From an uncultured Candidatus Saccharibacteria bacterium (GTDB lineage Bacteria; Patescibacteria; Saccharimonadia; Saccharimonadales; CAMLKC01): a stretch of 13,819 bases of DNA. The stretch spans positions 1-13,819 of the forward strand of contig CAMLDM010000023.1 in NCBI GenBank assembly GCA_946479025.1, given 5' to 3'. Shown here one piece after another: positions 5,634 to 13,819 of the stretch; within the stretch, counting starts at the first letter, position 1; every line of letters begins with the position of its first letter. The translations under genes were made by a program, and so were the position numbers. The notes under the pieces are model-generated. The model had not been told where the DNA came from and did no database searches. It saw only the letters and a list, made by a program, of their open reading frames with translations.

Positions 5634-6533
5634 ATGAATAATGATCACAAATCCGCTCCGCCACTAGAATGGTTGGTAATTGAAGGTAGCATGCACACCT
5701 TTGTTCCTTCAACCGGAGGCTTTACCAACGCTAAGCGTGGATTCATCTCTTTGCCAAGTGGCGAAACCGTATTTATTAAAATAGGGATCGACGACACCAC
5801 GAAGCTGTGGGCCAATAAGGAAGCAGTGGTCTATCAATCTCTTGCGAAGAGCGGTTTTGAGCACCTGCCGCGACTACTGTCTGTCAACGAAGGTACGACG
5901 GGCTTCGCTTTGGAAAAACTATCCACGGAGAACGGCTGGGAATGGGAGACGGAGTGGTCAAAAGAAAGACTTTCTAGCACTTTAGACGCAATGGACTCTT
6001 TGGCTTCGTTAAACCCCGCCAACATTCCGCCTCATTTGCTGAATATTAACATGATCAACGAAGAGAAGAACCCATGGCTATTTATTAGTAGCCCGTCGGG
6101 CCGCGCAGCCTTGCAGGACATGCTCGAAAAAAACAATAGGCGCGACCTTGCCGCAAGCATAGCGAACAATGCCTTTTCCAGGATAACCTTCAACTTCTCA
6201 AAAGATTCTCTCGTTCATAATGACGTCCGACGGGACAACTGCGCATGGAATCGGCACACAAAACAGGTAAAGCTGATTGACTGGAATTGGCTACAGATCG
6301 GTGACCGGCGCATCGATGTAAATTCTGTTCTTGTAAACGCACATAAATCAGGCCTGGACCTGGCAGACGGATTTTCTCATCGGCTCGACAAAAATGCACT
6401 GTTATGGCTCGCAGGATATTGGTTTCAGGCCAGCATGGCTTCATTTGACAACAACGTTTCTGAAGCCGCGACATTAAAGAACTACCAGCTTGCATCAGCC
6501 GTGTCCGCCTACGAACTTGCAATGATAGTGTAA
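5634..6533 (+). CDS. APH/choline-kinase-family phosphotransferase
   Basis: A 299-aa protein with a eukaryotic-kinase-like small-molecule kinase fold. Visible motifs are FIKIG (47-51; Lys49, the candidate ATP-binding lysine) with Glu63 in the following helix, LVHNDVRRDN (193-202; the Brenner-type HxDxxxxN catalytic loop with catalytic Asp197 and Asn202), and LIDWNW (214-219; Asp216, the metal-binding DFG equivalent). The family includes aminoglycoside and macrolide phosphotransferases, choline, homoserine and fructosamine kinases, so the substrate is open. Pairing with a divergent MFS exporter makes drug inactivation plus efflux a reasonable guess, no more. The start at 5634 is chosen because an extended -10 lies 7 nt upstream. 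A hairpin terminator follows. Confidence 0.85.
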   Translation: MNNDHKSAPPLEWLVIEGSMHTFVPSTGGFTNAKRGFISLPSGETVFIKIGIDDTTKLWANKEAVVYQSLAKSGFEHLPRLLSVNEGTTGFALEKLSTENGWEWETEWSKERLSSTLDAMDSLASLNPANIPPHLLNINMINEEKNPWLFISSPSGRAALQDMLEKNNRRDLAASIANNAFSRITFNFSKDSLVHNDVRRDNCAWNRHTKQVKLIDWNWLQIGDRRIDVNSVLVNAHKSGLDLADGFSHRLDKNALLWLAGYWFQASMASFDNNVSEAATLKNYQLASAVSAYELAMIV

Positions 6534-6541
6534 ATTCTGGC

Positions 6542-6569
6542 TGCCCCCGATGAGAAGTCACGGGGCTTT
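6542..6569 (+). terminator. Terminator-like hairpin after the phosphotransferase gene
   Basis: GCCCC (6543-6547) pairs with GGGGC (6562-6566), with a further G-C pair across a bulged C (6549 with 6561), then a short T-rich CTTTC. Weak alone; the stronger hairpin 6574-6603 follows at once. Confidence 0.4.
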
Positions 6570-6573
6570 CATT

Positions 6574-6603
6574 AAAATAACCCGCCAGCCAGCGGGTTAT
6601 TTT
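6574..6603. terminator. Strong bidirectional terminator between the phosphotransferase and atpD
   Basis: A perfect 12-bp stem (6574-6585 with 6592-6603) around a 6-nt loop, GC-rich near the loop and A/T at the base on both sides. It would end the main ATP synthase transcript right after atpD and also the oncoming phosphotransferase transcript. It therefore isolates atpC from the rest of the operon. Confidence 0.85.
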
Positions 6604-6617
6604 CTTTGTGAAAGAGC

Positions 6618-8878
<2,261 letters not shown>

Positions 8879-8881
8879 TTG

Positions 8882-10408
8882 CTAAACCCCGAAGCCTTTC
8901 GCCGCTTGAACGGCAGCCTTTTTAATGACATTCAGCAGTTTTTCATCCGGCTTGTCACCACTGTTGAGCTTGCGCATGTCTTCTTTGTGGTCAGTCCAGA
9001 GCTTCGTAAGAAGCGCGGCCTGCGCATCTTTGATCTTGGCTGCCGGCACGTTGTCGAACGTACCTTCGTTAACGGCGTAAAGACTGGCGACCTGCTCCCA
9101 GATACTCATTGGCTGATATTGGTGCTGTTTCAGAAGCTCAGTCAGGCGTTGACCGCGCTCAATCTGAGCCTTGGTTTCAGCGTCGAGGTCGCTACCGAAC
9201 TGCGCGAAGCTGGCGAGCTCGCGGAACTGCGAAAGACCGAGCTTCAAGTGTCCGCTTGCACCCTTAACTGCTTTGGTCTGCGCTGCGCCACCCACACGGG
9301 AGACGGAGAGACCAGCCGAAATTGCTGGGCGAATACCTTGGTAGAAGAGGTCGGTCTCCATGAAGATCTGACCGTCGGTGATGGAAATGACGTTGGTTGG
9401 AATGTAGGCGGAAATGTCACCCGCCTGAGTCTCGATGATTGGCAGCGCAGTAAGTGAGCCGGCGCCGAGCTCATCAGAAAGCTTCGCGCTCCGTTCAAGA
9501 AGGCGGGAGTGCAAGTAGAACACGTCACCAGGGAAAGCTTCGCGTCCTGGCGGACGGCGGAGAAGCAGTGACATTTGACGATAAGCAACGGCGTGCTTGG
9601 TAAGGTCGTCGTAGATCATCAGGGCGTGCTGCTTGTTGTCGCGGAAGTATTCACCCATGGCAGTACCCGCATACGGCGCAAGGTAAAGCATTGAGGCTGC
9701 GTCACTAGGACCGGTAGCAACAACGATCGTCTGCTCCATCACACCTTCTTGCTTGAGGCGGTCAACAAGGCGGGCGATCTTTGAAAGTTTCTGGCCGATG
9801 GCAACGTAGACGTTTACCACGCCAGTTTTCTGCTTCGCCTGATTGATCATAGTGTCGATGGCAATTGCGGTCTTACCGGTCTGGCGGTCACCGATGATAA
9901 GCTCACGCTGGCCGCGGCCAATAGGGAACATGGCGTCGATCGCGACGATACCGGTCATCAGCGGCTCATGCACCGATTTACGACCCATCACGCCGACGGC
10001 TTCACGTTCAACGGCACCGAATTGCTTAGTCTTGATTGCGGGACCGCCATCGAGCGGACGTCCGAGCGGGTCAACGACGCGGCCAAGAAGCTCCGGACCA
10101 ACCGGCACCTGCAGAGTTTTGCCGGTCAGGCGCACCGTGTTGCCGGCAGATACGTTCACGTCGCTGCCAAGCAGCACCGCACCGATCTCGTCTTCCATAA
10201 GGTTGAGCGCGAACGCCTCAACGATTCCTTCATTCGTCTCGATCTCGAGCATTTCAGAAAAACCAGCACTGCGCAGGCCATGCACCCATGCAACACCGTC
10301 ACCGACACGGGTAACGATTCCGATATTCTCGAGGCCGACAGACGTCTCAAGCCCCGCGATCGCGTCGCGTAGGTCTTTCGATAGTTCTGTTACTGCTAAA
10401 TCAGCCAT
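8882..10408 (-). CDS. atpA: F1Fo ATP synthase alpha subunit
   Basis: Non-catalytic nucleotide-binding subunit of F1. 508 aa, normal length. Motifs: the beta-barrel domain at the N-terminus, LLGRVVDPLGRPLDG (108-122), the Walker A loop GDRQTGKT (173-180), the Walker B region ALMIYDD, RRPPGREAFPGD, and SRVGGAAQ carrying the arginine finger that completes the beta catalytic site. A purine-rich ribosome site (AGGAAGAGG) precedes ATG 10408. It lies 12 nt downstream of atpH and 3 nt upstream of atpG, within one operon. Confidence 0.97.
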   Translation of the reverse strand: MADLAVTELSKDLRDAIAGLETSVGLENIGIVTRVGDGVAWVHGLRSAGFSEMLEIETNEGIVEAFALNLMEDEIGAVLLGSDVNVSAGNTVRLTGKTLQVPVGPELLGRVVDPLGRPLDGGPAIKTKQFGAVEREAVGVMGRKSVHEPLMTGIVAIDAMFPIGRGQRELIIGDRQTGKTAIAIDTMINQAKQKTGVVNVYVAIGQKLSKIARLVDRLKQEGVMEQTIVVATGPSDAASMLYLAPYAGTAMGEYFRDNKQHALMIYDDLTKHAVAYRQMSLLLRRPPGREAFPGDVFYLHSRLLERSAKLSDELGAGSLTALPIIETQAGDISAYIPTNVISITDGQIFMETDLFYQGIRPAISAGLSVSRVGGAAQTKAVKGASGHLKLGLSQFRELASFAQFGSDLDAETKAQIERGQRLTELLKQHQYQPMSIWEQVASLYAVNEGTFDNVPAAKIKDAQAALLTKLWTDHKEDMRKLNSGDKPDEKLLNVIKKAAVQAAKGFGV

Positions 10409-10420
10409 CTTTTCCTCTTC

Positions 10421-10804
10421 CTATAATTGCTTTGCTTTAAGTTGTGTCAGTCTGCGCCGAATCGTACCGTCGAATTGTTTGCCTGGAACGTCGATACGTA
10501 CACCACCGAGAACACTTGGGTCAATGCTCTCGCGCAGCTGTACGTTTCTTCCACCGACAAGCTTTGCGATCTCCGCCCTCAAGCCGCTTGACAGCGGGTG
10601 AGCGGACGTAACGTCGGCCACGACAACGCCGCGCTCGGCCAGTGCATCCTCGATATCGCGCGCCAGCAGTTCCTGTTCGCGCGTCCGCCGCGTGTCGGTC
10701 AGATACGCGGCCACTTCTTTGAGAACAGCCTTCGGCTTTTCGCCTGCAATGAGCTTATCGGCAGCGTAGCTGGCAATTTTTCGACGGGACAAACGGAGTG
10801 ACAT
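10421..10804 (-). CDS. atpH: F1Fo ATP synthase delta subunit, short form
   Basis: Peripheral-stalk subunit linking b to alpha. The C-terminal half is recognisable: VTSAHPLSSGLRAEI (65-79) and IDPSVLGGVRIDVPGKQFDG (about 94-113), followed by a basic helix ending the protein, as in OSCP/delta. At 127 aa it is about 50 residues shorter than the usual 175-180. The loss is in the N-terminal helical bundle that normally binds the alpha N-terminus, represented here by only about 60 residues. No in-frame upstream start can restore it, because the atpF stop is 3 nt before ATG 10804. Identity is supported by position between atpF and atpA. Confidence 0.9.
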   Translation of the reverse strand: MSLRLSRRKIASYAADKLIAGEKPKAVLKEVAAYLTDTRRTREQELLARDIEDALAERGVVVADVTSAHPLSSGLRAEIAKLVGGRNVQLRESIDPSVLGGVRIDVPGKQFDGTIRRRLTQLKAKQL

Positions 10805-10807
10805 ACG

Positions 10808-11344
10808 CTACTTCGCTTCCTTGACAGCCGCTGAAATAACTTTTTCGTCCACCTTGGCATCGACGTTTTTGCCCATGACTTTTTCAGTCGCGAGCGTTAC
10901 CAGGTCGATTGTTTCGTTATGAAGCACCTTACGTGCGGCAACAACGTCTTTTTCAAGCTGGTCCTTGGCGTCGGCGACGATACGCTCAGCGCGTTCTTTT
11001 GCCTTGGCGTCGGCTTTTTCAAGCGCAGCAGTCGCTTCTTCCTTCGCGGTAGAAACGATGTCACTCGCATCACGGCGGGCCTGCTTCATCAGCTTCTCAA
11101 CGTCTTCGTGTGCGGCAGAAGCCTGCTTCTTTGCCTCCTCTGCAGCTTTGCTGCCAGCCTCAATCTCTTCGCGACGGGAATCAACCGCTTTAAACAGGGG
11201 TGGAAGGACAAACTTACCAACCAGCCACACCAACACCACAAACCCGACGATCTGGAAAACAAGCATCTTCCAGTCAATGCCAAGAGCGGTGAAGATGTCG
11301 CTGTTACCAGCGCCAGCTTCTGCAAATTGTGTTAATACGTTCAT
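10808..11344 (-). CDS. atpF: F1Fo ATP synthase b subunit
   Basis: Peripheral-stalk subunit anchored in the membrane. 178 aa. One N-terminal membrane helix (MLVFQIVGFVVLVWLVGKFV, 27-46) is followed by PPL and a long Ala/Glu/Lys-rich coiled coil (about 55-150), the standard b architecture. About 26 residues precede the membrane helix. The ribosome site is weak (AAAGG about 13 nt from the ATG). It is 18 nt downstream of atpE and 3 nt upstream of atpH. There is a single b gene, so the stalk is presumably a homodimer. Confidence 0.95.
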   Translation of the reverse strand: MNVLTQFAEAGAGNSDIFTALGIDWKMLVFQIVGFVVLVWLVGKFVLPPLFKAVDSRREEIEAGSKAAEEAKKQASAAHEDVEKLMKQARRDASDIVSTAKEEATAALEKADAKAKERAERIVADAKDQLEKDVVAARKVLHNETIDLVTLATEKVMGKNVDAKVDEKVISAAVKEAK

Positions 11345-11362
11345 TCGGAGTTAACGCCTTTC

Positions 11363-11575
11363 CTAGAGGAATTTCGCGATAATAGCAACGACAATACCAA
11401 TGATAGCCAGCGAGTCAGAGAAGACGATCGCGGTAATCATAAGCGTACGGATGTCGCTAAGCTTTTCAGGGTTGCGGCCAAGGGCGTTAAGCGCGCCGGC
11501 ACCGATGAAACCAACACCAAGCGCAGCACCGAGGGCAGGCAGGGCGTAAGTGAGTCCGAAAGCTAATTGATCCAT
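11363..11575 (-). CDS. atpE: F1Fo ATP synthase c subunit
   Basis: Proteolipid forming the rotating c-ring in the membrane. 70 aa, two helices joined by the polar loop GRNPE (33-37) that contacts gamma and epsilon. The ion-binding carboxylate in helix 2 is Asp54 (FSDSLAIIG), where most bacterial c subunits have Glu in an AEALAIYG-like context. Helix 1 shows no Gln or Glu at the positions used in sodium-binding rings, so proton coupling is the simpler reading, though Ser55 next to the carboxylate should be noted. AAAGGAG lies 8 nt before ATG 11575. 37 nt separate it from atpB. Confidence 0.96.
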   Translation of the reverse strand: MDQLAFGLTYALPALGAALGVGFIGAGALNALGRNPEKLSDIRTLMITAIVFSDSLAIIGIVVAIIAKFL

Positions 11576-11612
11576 TATTATTTCTCCTTTTATTTACTTG
11601 GTTTAAATTATA

Positions 11613-12446
11613 TCATTCTCTTGCTGGAACGGCCTTTGATGCAGTATCAGCAGAGGAATGGTCGGATGAAGTAAGGTTGGCGTGCGCCTCACCATGAGTT
11701 TCAAGCGCAAGCGAGGTAAAGATGACAGTGAGAATGAAAAATACATATGCCTGAATAAAGCCGATGAACAATTCGAACGCCATGAAAACCGGCAGAGCAA
11801 CTACCGCAAAATAGCTCGTCAACACACCAATAATCACCAGCAGAATCTCACCAGCAAAACAGTTACCAAAAAGACGCAGAGAAAGGGCAGAGTAGCGTGA
11901 AACTTCACCGATAAGCTCAAGGAATCCTTCAAATGCCCCGATAGGATCTTTCAGCGGATTGCGCAGGTAGCGTCCCACGTTGCCGATAGGACCGTGCTGC
12001 CGGATGGCGTAAACCTGTACGATAACCAGCGCAATAATAGCGATGGCAAATGTGAAATTCATATCTGCCGCAACGCTACGAAGTAGTGGAACTCCGTTGT
12101 ATTTAATAGAGTCAAGGCCCGGCAGAACGCTCATCCAGTACGAAATAAGCACGTAGAAGAACAGTGTCAGTGCAAGCGGAGCGATCTTACGTGCCAACTT
12201 TTTATCGGGAATAACGCTCTCAACCTGAGACAGCATCCCCTCAAATGCCCACTGCACTAAACCTACAAATCGGTTGTAGCGTCCGTGCTTTACCATTTGC
12301 GAAACATATACGAATACAGCCAGGAAAATCACTAAGCTCAGTGCGCCCGTTAAAAGCGCGTTCGTTACATGAAAGCCAAAAACGGTAAAGATAGTCTCAG
12401 AGGCGAGACTAATGTGAATATCCATTGCAGCAAAATTATTTATCAT
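11613..12446 (-). CDS. atpB: F1Fo ATP synthase a subunit
   Basis: Membrane stator forming the ion half-channels. 277 aa, with 5-6 hydrophobic segments. The essential arginine is in LSLRLFGNCFAGE (Arg191), followed by the conserved Glu200; the last helices contain PVFMAFELFIGFIQAYVF with Gln232, as in the family. A polar tail of about 28 residues (SSDHSSADTAS region) extends past the last helix. The start ATG 12446 overlaps the end of the upstream AtpI-like gene by 11 nt and has no strong ribosome site, suggesting translational coupling. The stop is TGA, showing that TGA terminates here. Confidence 0.95.
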   Translation of the reverse strand: MINNFAAMDIHISLASETIFTVFGFHVTNALLTGALSLVIFLAVFVYVSQMVKHGRYNRFVGLVQWAFEGMLSQVESVIPDKKLARKIAPLALTLFFYVLISYWMSVLPGLDSIKYNGVPLLRSVAADMNFTFAIAIIALVIVQVYAIRQHGPIGNVGRYLRNPLKDPIGAFEGFLELIGEVSRYSALSLRLFGNCFAGEILLVIIGVLTSYFAVVALPVFMAFELFIGFIQAYVFFILTVIFTSLALETHGEAHANLTSSDHSSADTASKAVPARE

Positions 12447-12696
12447 ATTTTCTTACTTCTTTGATTTGACGTCGGACAAGCGCATAAGCACAAAGCGCGC
12501 CCAGTACAATGCCCGCAACCATGATCCATGGGGTCGTATGCAGCCATTTGTCGGCCAGCAGCCCCAATACCGTCAACCCGATCGTCGGAACAAACATTCG
12601 CCATGTCGTATCGCCCATAGTGCCGAGCAATAAAATGACCGTCGATCTGTCCGGCGGTGTGGGTTTTTTGTCACCATCATTTTGTGATGCGCTCAT
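12436..12696 (-). CDS. AtpI/AtpZ-like small membrane protein, first gene of the ATP synthase operon
   Basis: An 86-aa protein with two hydrophobic segments (about 32-49 and 57-75) around GLLADKWLHTTPWIM, ending in a basic RRQIKEVRKYDK tail. This matches the AtpI/AtpZ type often encoded ahead of atpB and linked to c-ring assembly or Mg2+/Ca2+ handling. The assignment rests on position, size and topology rather than a catalytic motif. I place the start at ATG 12696. The longer frame opening with TTG at 12735 is rejected because that TTG is the first triplet of the -35 box (TTGGCA). With a -10 at 12712-12707 the transcript begins close to ATG 12696, so the mRNA is probably leaderless or nearly so. 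Confidence 0.8.
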   Translation of the reverse strand: MSASQNDGDKKPTPPDRSTVILLLGTMGDTTWRMFVPTIGLTVLGLLADKWLHTTPWIMVAGIVLGALCAYALVRRQIKEVRKYDK

Positions 12697-12703
12697 GTAC
12701 TTA

Positions 12704-12709
12704 TATACT
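12704..12709 (+). promoter_or_regulatory. Candidate -10 for the small zinc-ribbon-like gene
   Basis: TATACT at 12704-12709 on the plus strand, with TATATC at 12709-12714 as an alternative; the -35 is poor. A short leader would contain the GGAGG ribosome site at 12721-12725. Confidence 0.4.
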
Positions 12710-12735
12710 ATATCAGTAGAGGAGGCGTTTGCCAA
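12707..12735 (-). promoter_or_regulatory. Promoter of the ATP synthase operon
   Basis: On the minus strand: TTGGCA (12735-12730), exactly 17 nt, then TATAGT (12712-12707). Expected start near 12700, about 4 nt before ATG 12696. The -10 overlaps a plus-strand -10 (12704-12709), making this a shared divergent promoter. Confidence 0.7.
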
Positions 12736-12736
12736 G

Positions 12737-12937
12737 ATGCCCAGACGAAATAATACACCGGTTCACAAACCATTTCTTTTTACGCCCAGCTGCAGCCAAA
12801 AACGGCGTTTTTTAAAGGAGCGCGAAGCGCTTGACGCTGCCGAGCATCAGATGCTTATCAAGCCGAACCTGGAACTTTCAGTCTACAAATGCGAGCATTG
12901 TGGCGGCTGGCACCTGACGCGTCAGACTAGAAAATAG
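12737..12937 (+). CDS. Small 66-aa protein with C-terminal CxxC/WH zinc-ribbon-like motif
   Basis: A basic 66-aa protein. The N-terminal half is Arg/Lys-rich (PRRNNTPVHKP, SQKRRFLKERE). The C-terminus reads YKCEHCGGWHLTR (50-62), with Cys51, Cys54 and His58 able to bind zinc; Cys19 might complete a site. Function is unknown; nucleic-acid binding is plausible from the basic composition. The start ATG 12737 is preceded by GAGGAGG with 11 nt between GGAGG and the ATG, somewhat long but with no better in-frame start codon. It is divergent from the ATP synthase operon and overlaps the end of the converging lectin/RCC1 gene by 11 bp. Confidence 0.75.
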   Translation: MPRRNNTPVHKPFLFTPSCSQKRRFLKEREALDAAEHQMLIKPNLELSVYKCEHCGGWHLTRQTRK

Positions 12938-13819
12938 CGACTGGCAATACGTTCGTGTAACGATTGGCTTTCGGCACCAGACTATTCGTCGTCGTTCCAT
13001 CGCCAAGCTGGCCGTTACTATTATTTCCAACAGTATACAGCTTCTTGCCGTACGTAAGGATGACTGTCGTGCCAAAGCCGGACTCCACATCTTTTGCTTT
13101 GATGACACTGCCGTCAATAACGTTCATTGCGACAGGCGTTGAACGATTGGTAGTAGTACCATCGCCAAGCTGGCCGTAACTGTTACTACCCGCACCGTAT
13201 ACCTTGCCATCGCTCCCAATCACAAACAAGTTACTAATGGCGGCACCGGTATCTGTTTTAAAATAGGCAGACGAAGAAATATCCGTTGCCGTCACACCGG
13301 CAGGCAAGATAAACCTAACCGGCGTTGGCTGATTTAAGCTTACTGTGCCATTGCCCAGCTGACCGAAATCGTTGCGTCCCGCGCTCCACACCTGCCCGGT
13401 ATCCGTCAATACTGATACCGACCATTGGTCGGTATCGACTTTCACGGCGTTGCCCGCGCTCGCAGGCAGCTGAAAAGTTACAAACCCACTAAGGTCGGGC
13501 AGGGACATGATCTCGCGTGCCGACGCAGTACACGCATACAGACCAATCGTCACGTCGTCGCCTCCAAGGTTATTGAGACATTGTCCTGTTGACGGATTGA
13601 GAATCGTCCCGTCGTCCTGCATAACAAACTTCTGCTTATTAGCACCGCTACAATTGGCAAGGGCAAGTGACGTACCGTCACCATTGGTATTTTCCAAACA
13701 TTTGTTGACATTCGGATTGTAAAGTGAATTGTCACTTCGAAAGGCCCACTGTTGCGCAGCTGTGTTATTACAGGTATACAGCTGCACATTTATTCCGTTT
13801 TGGCTTTTATTATCAAGGC
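12927..13819 (-). CDS. Ricin B-type lectin / RCC1-repeat composite protein (partial, N-terminus outside window)
   Basis: The frame is open to the window edge and ends at TAG 12929-12927, showing 296 residues. Residues 1 to about 100 are beta-trefoil lectin repeats: VQLYTCNNTAAQQW (11-24) with the QxW motif, then CLEN...LANCSGANKQKF and CLNN...IGLYACTAS, where QxW is degraded. From about 135 to the end come three RCC1-type blades, each with the (S/T)xGxxxxGQLGxG signature: SAGRNDFGQLGNG, GAGSNSYGQLGDG and TVGNNSNGQLGDG. RCC1 propellers usually have seven blades, so more may lie upstream or the domain is partial. The combination suggests a secreted or surface protein binding glycans or proteins; the signal peptide would be outside the window. 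No activity can be assigned. Confidence 0.85.
   Translation of the reverse strand, partial: LDNKSQNGINVQLYTCNNTAAQQWAFRSDNSLYNPNVNKCLENTNGDGTSLALANCSGANKQKFVMQDDGTILNPSTGQCLNNLGGDDVTIGLYACTASAREIMSLPDLSGFVTFQLPASAGNAVKVDTDQWSVSVLTDTGQVWSAGRNDFGQLGNGTVSLNQPTPVRFILPAGVTATDISSSAYFKTDTGAAISNLFVIGSDGKVYGAGSNSYGQLGDGTTTNRSTPVAMNVIDGSVIKAKDVESGFGTTVILTYGKKLYTVGNNSNGQLGDGTTTNSLVPKANRYTNVLPVAIF
12997..13177. repeat. Imperfect direct DNA repeats encoding RCC1 blades
   Basis: A 19-bp identical stretch occurs at 12997-13015 and 13159-13177 within longer similar blocks. A more diverged third copy lies near 13350. They encode the GQLG(D/N)GT cores of successive blades, with a period of about 162 bp between the first two. 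Near-identity at DNA level suggests recent duplication or gene conversion. Confidence 0.7.

Noticed and set aside
12697..12735. TTG start at 12735 for the AtpI-like protein
   Set aside because: This TTG is part of the TTGGCA -35 box of a 17-nt-spaced promoter; the start must be downstream, at ATG 12696.
12997..13177. CRISPR-like repeats
   Set aside because: There are only two close copies, they encode RCC1 blade cores in frame, and the sequence between them is coding rather than spacers.

Overview
The window looks like a compact, mid-GC bacterial chromosome of the Patescibacteria/CPR type, most plausibly Candidatus Saccharibacteria (TM7). This is inference from gene content and style (tight spacing, several ATGs placed 6-7 nt after a -10 box, a split F-type ATP synthase cluster), not from a marker search. 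TGA is used as a stop (atpB ends in TGA), so the alternative UGA=Gly code of Gracilibacteria is not indicated.

Left part (1-3712). The window opens inside a RecB-type PD-(D/E)XK nuclease domain, the C-terminal end of a helicase/nuclease gene. Its last codons contain a near-consensus promoter (671-699) that fires into a 597-bp gap. This gap is not empty. It holds a series of long perfect hairpins, a 54-codon ORF with a good ribosome binding site and strongly GC-ending codons, and a 19-position long-range inverted repeat (758-776 with 1197-1215) that closes the whole block. I recognise no known RNA family in it. After it come a tRNA-dihydrouridine synthase (dus), a bidirectional terminator, an opposing gene for a carbonic-anhydrase-like metal-binding protein, and a small hypothetical gene convergent with atpC.

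Centre and right (3709-12735). An F1Fo ATP synthase cluster lies on the minus strand in the usual order atpI-like, atpB, atpE, atpF, atpH, atpA, atpG, atpD. The last gene of the classical operon, atpC, is not next to atpD. Between them lie a divergent pair: an MFS drug-type exporter (minus) and an APH/choline-kinase-fold phosphotransferase (plus). A strong two-way terminator follows atpD, so atpC must be expressed with the MFS gene or from its own 28-bp upstream gap. The delta subunit is short (127 aa) and the c subunit carries Asp instead of the usual Glu.

Right end (12704-13819). The ATP synthase promoter overlaps, back to back, a promoter for a 66-aa protein with a C-terminal CxxC zinc-ribbon-like end. 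That gene runs tail to tail into the C-terminal part of a composite ricin-B-lectin/RCC1-repeat protein that leaves the window.

The items most worth following up are the structured block with its small ORF (about 706-1261), the split of atpC from its operon by a possible resistance module, and the recurrent leaderless promoter arrangement.
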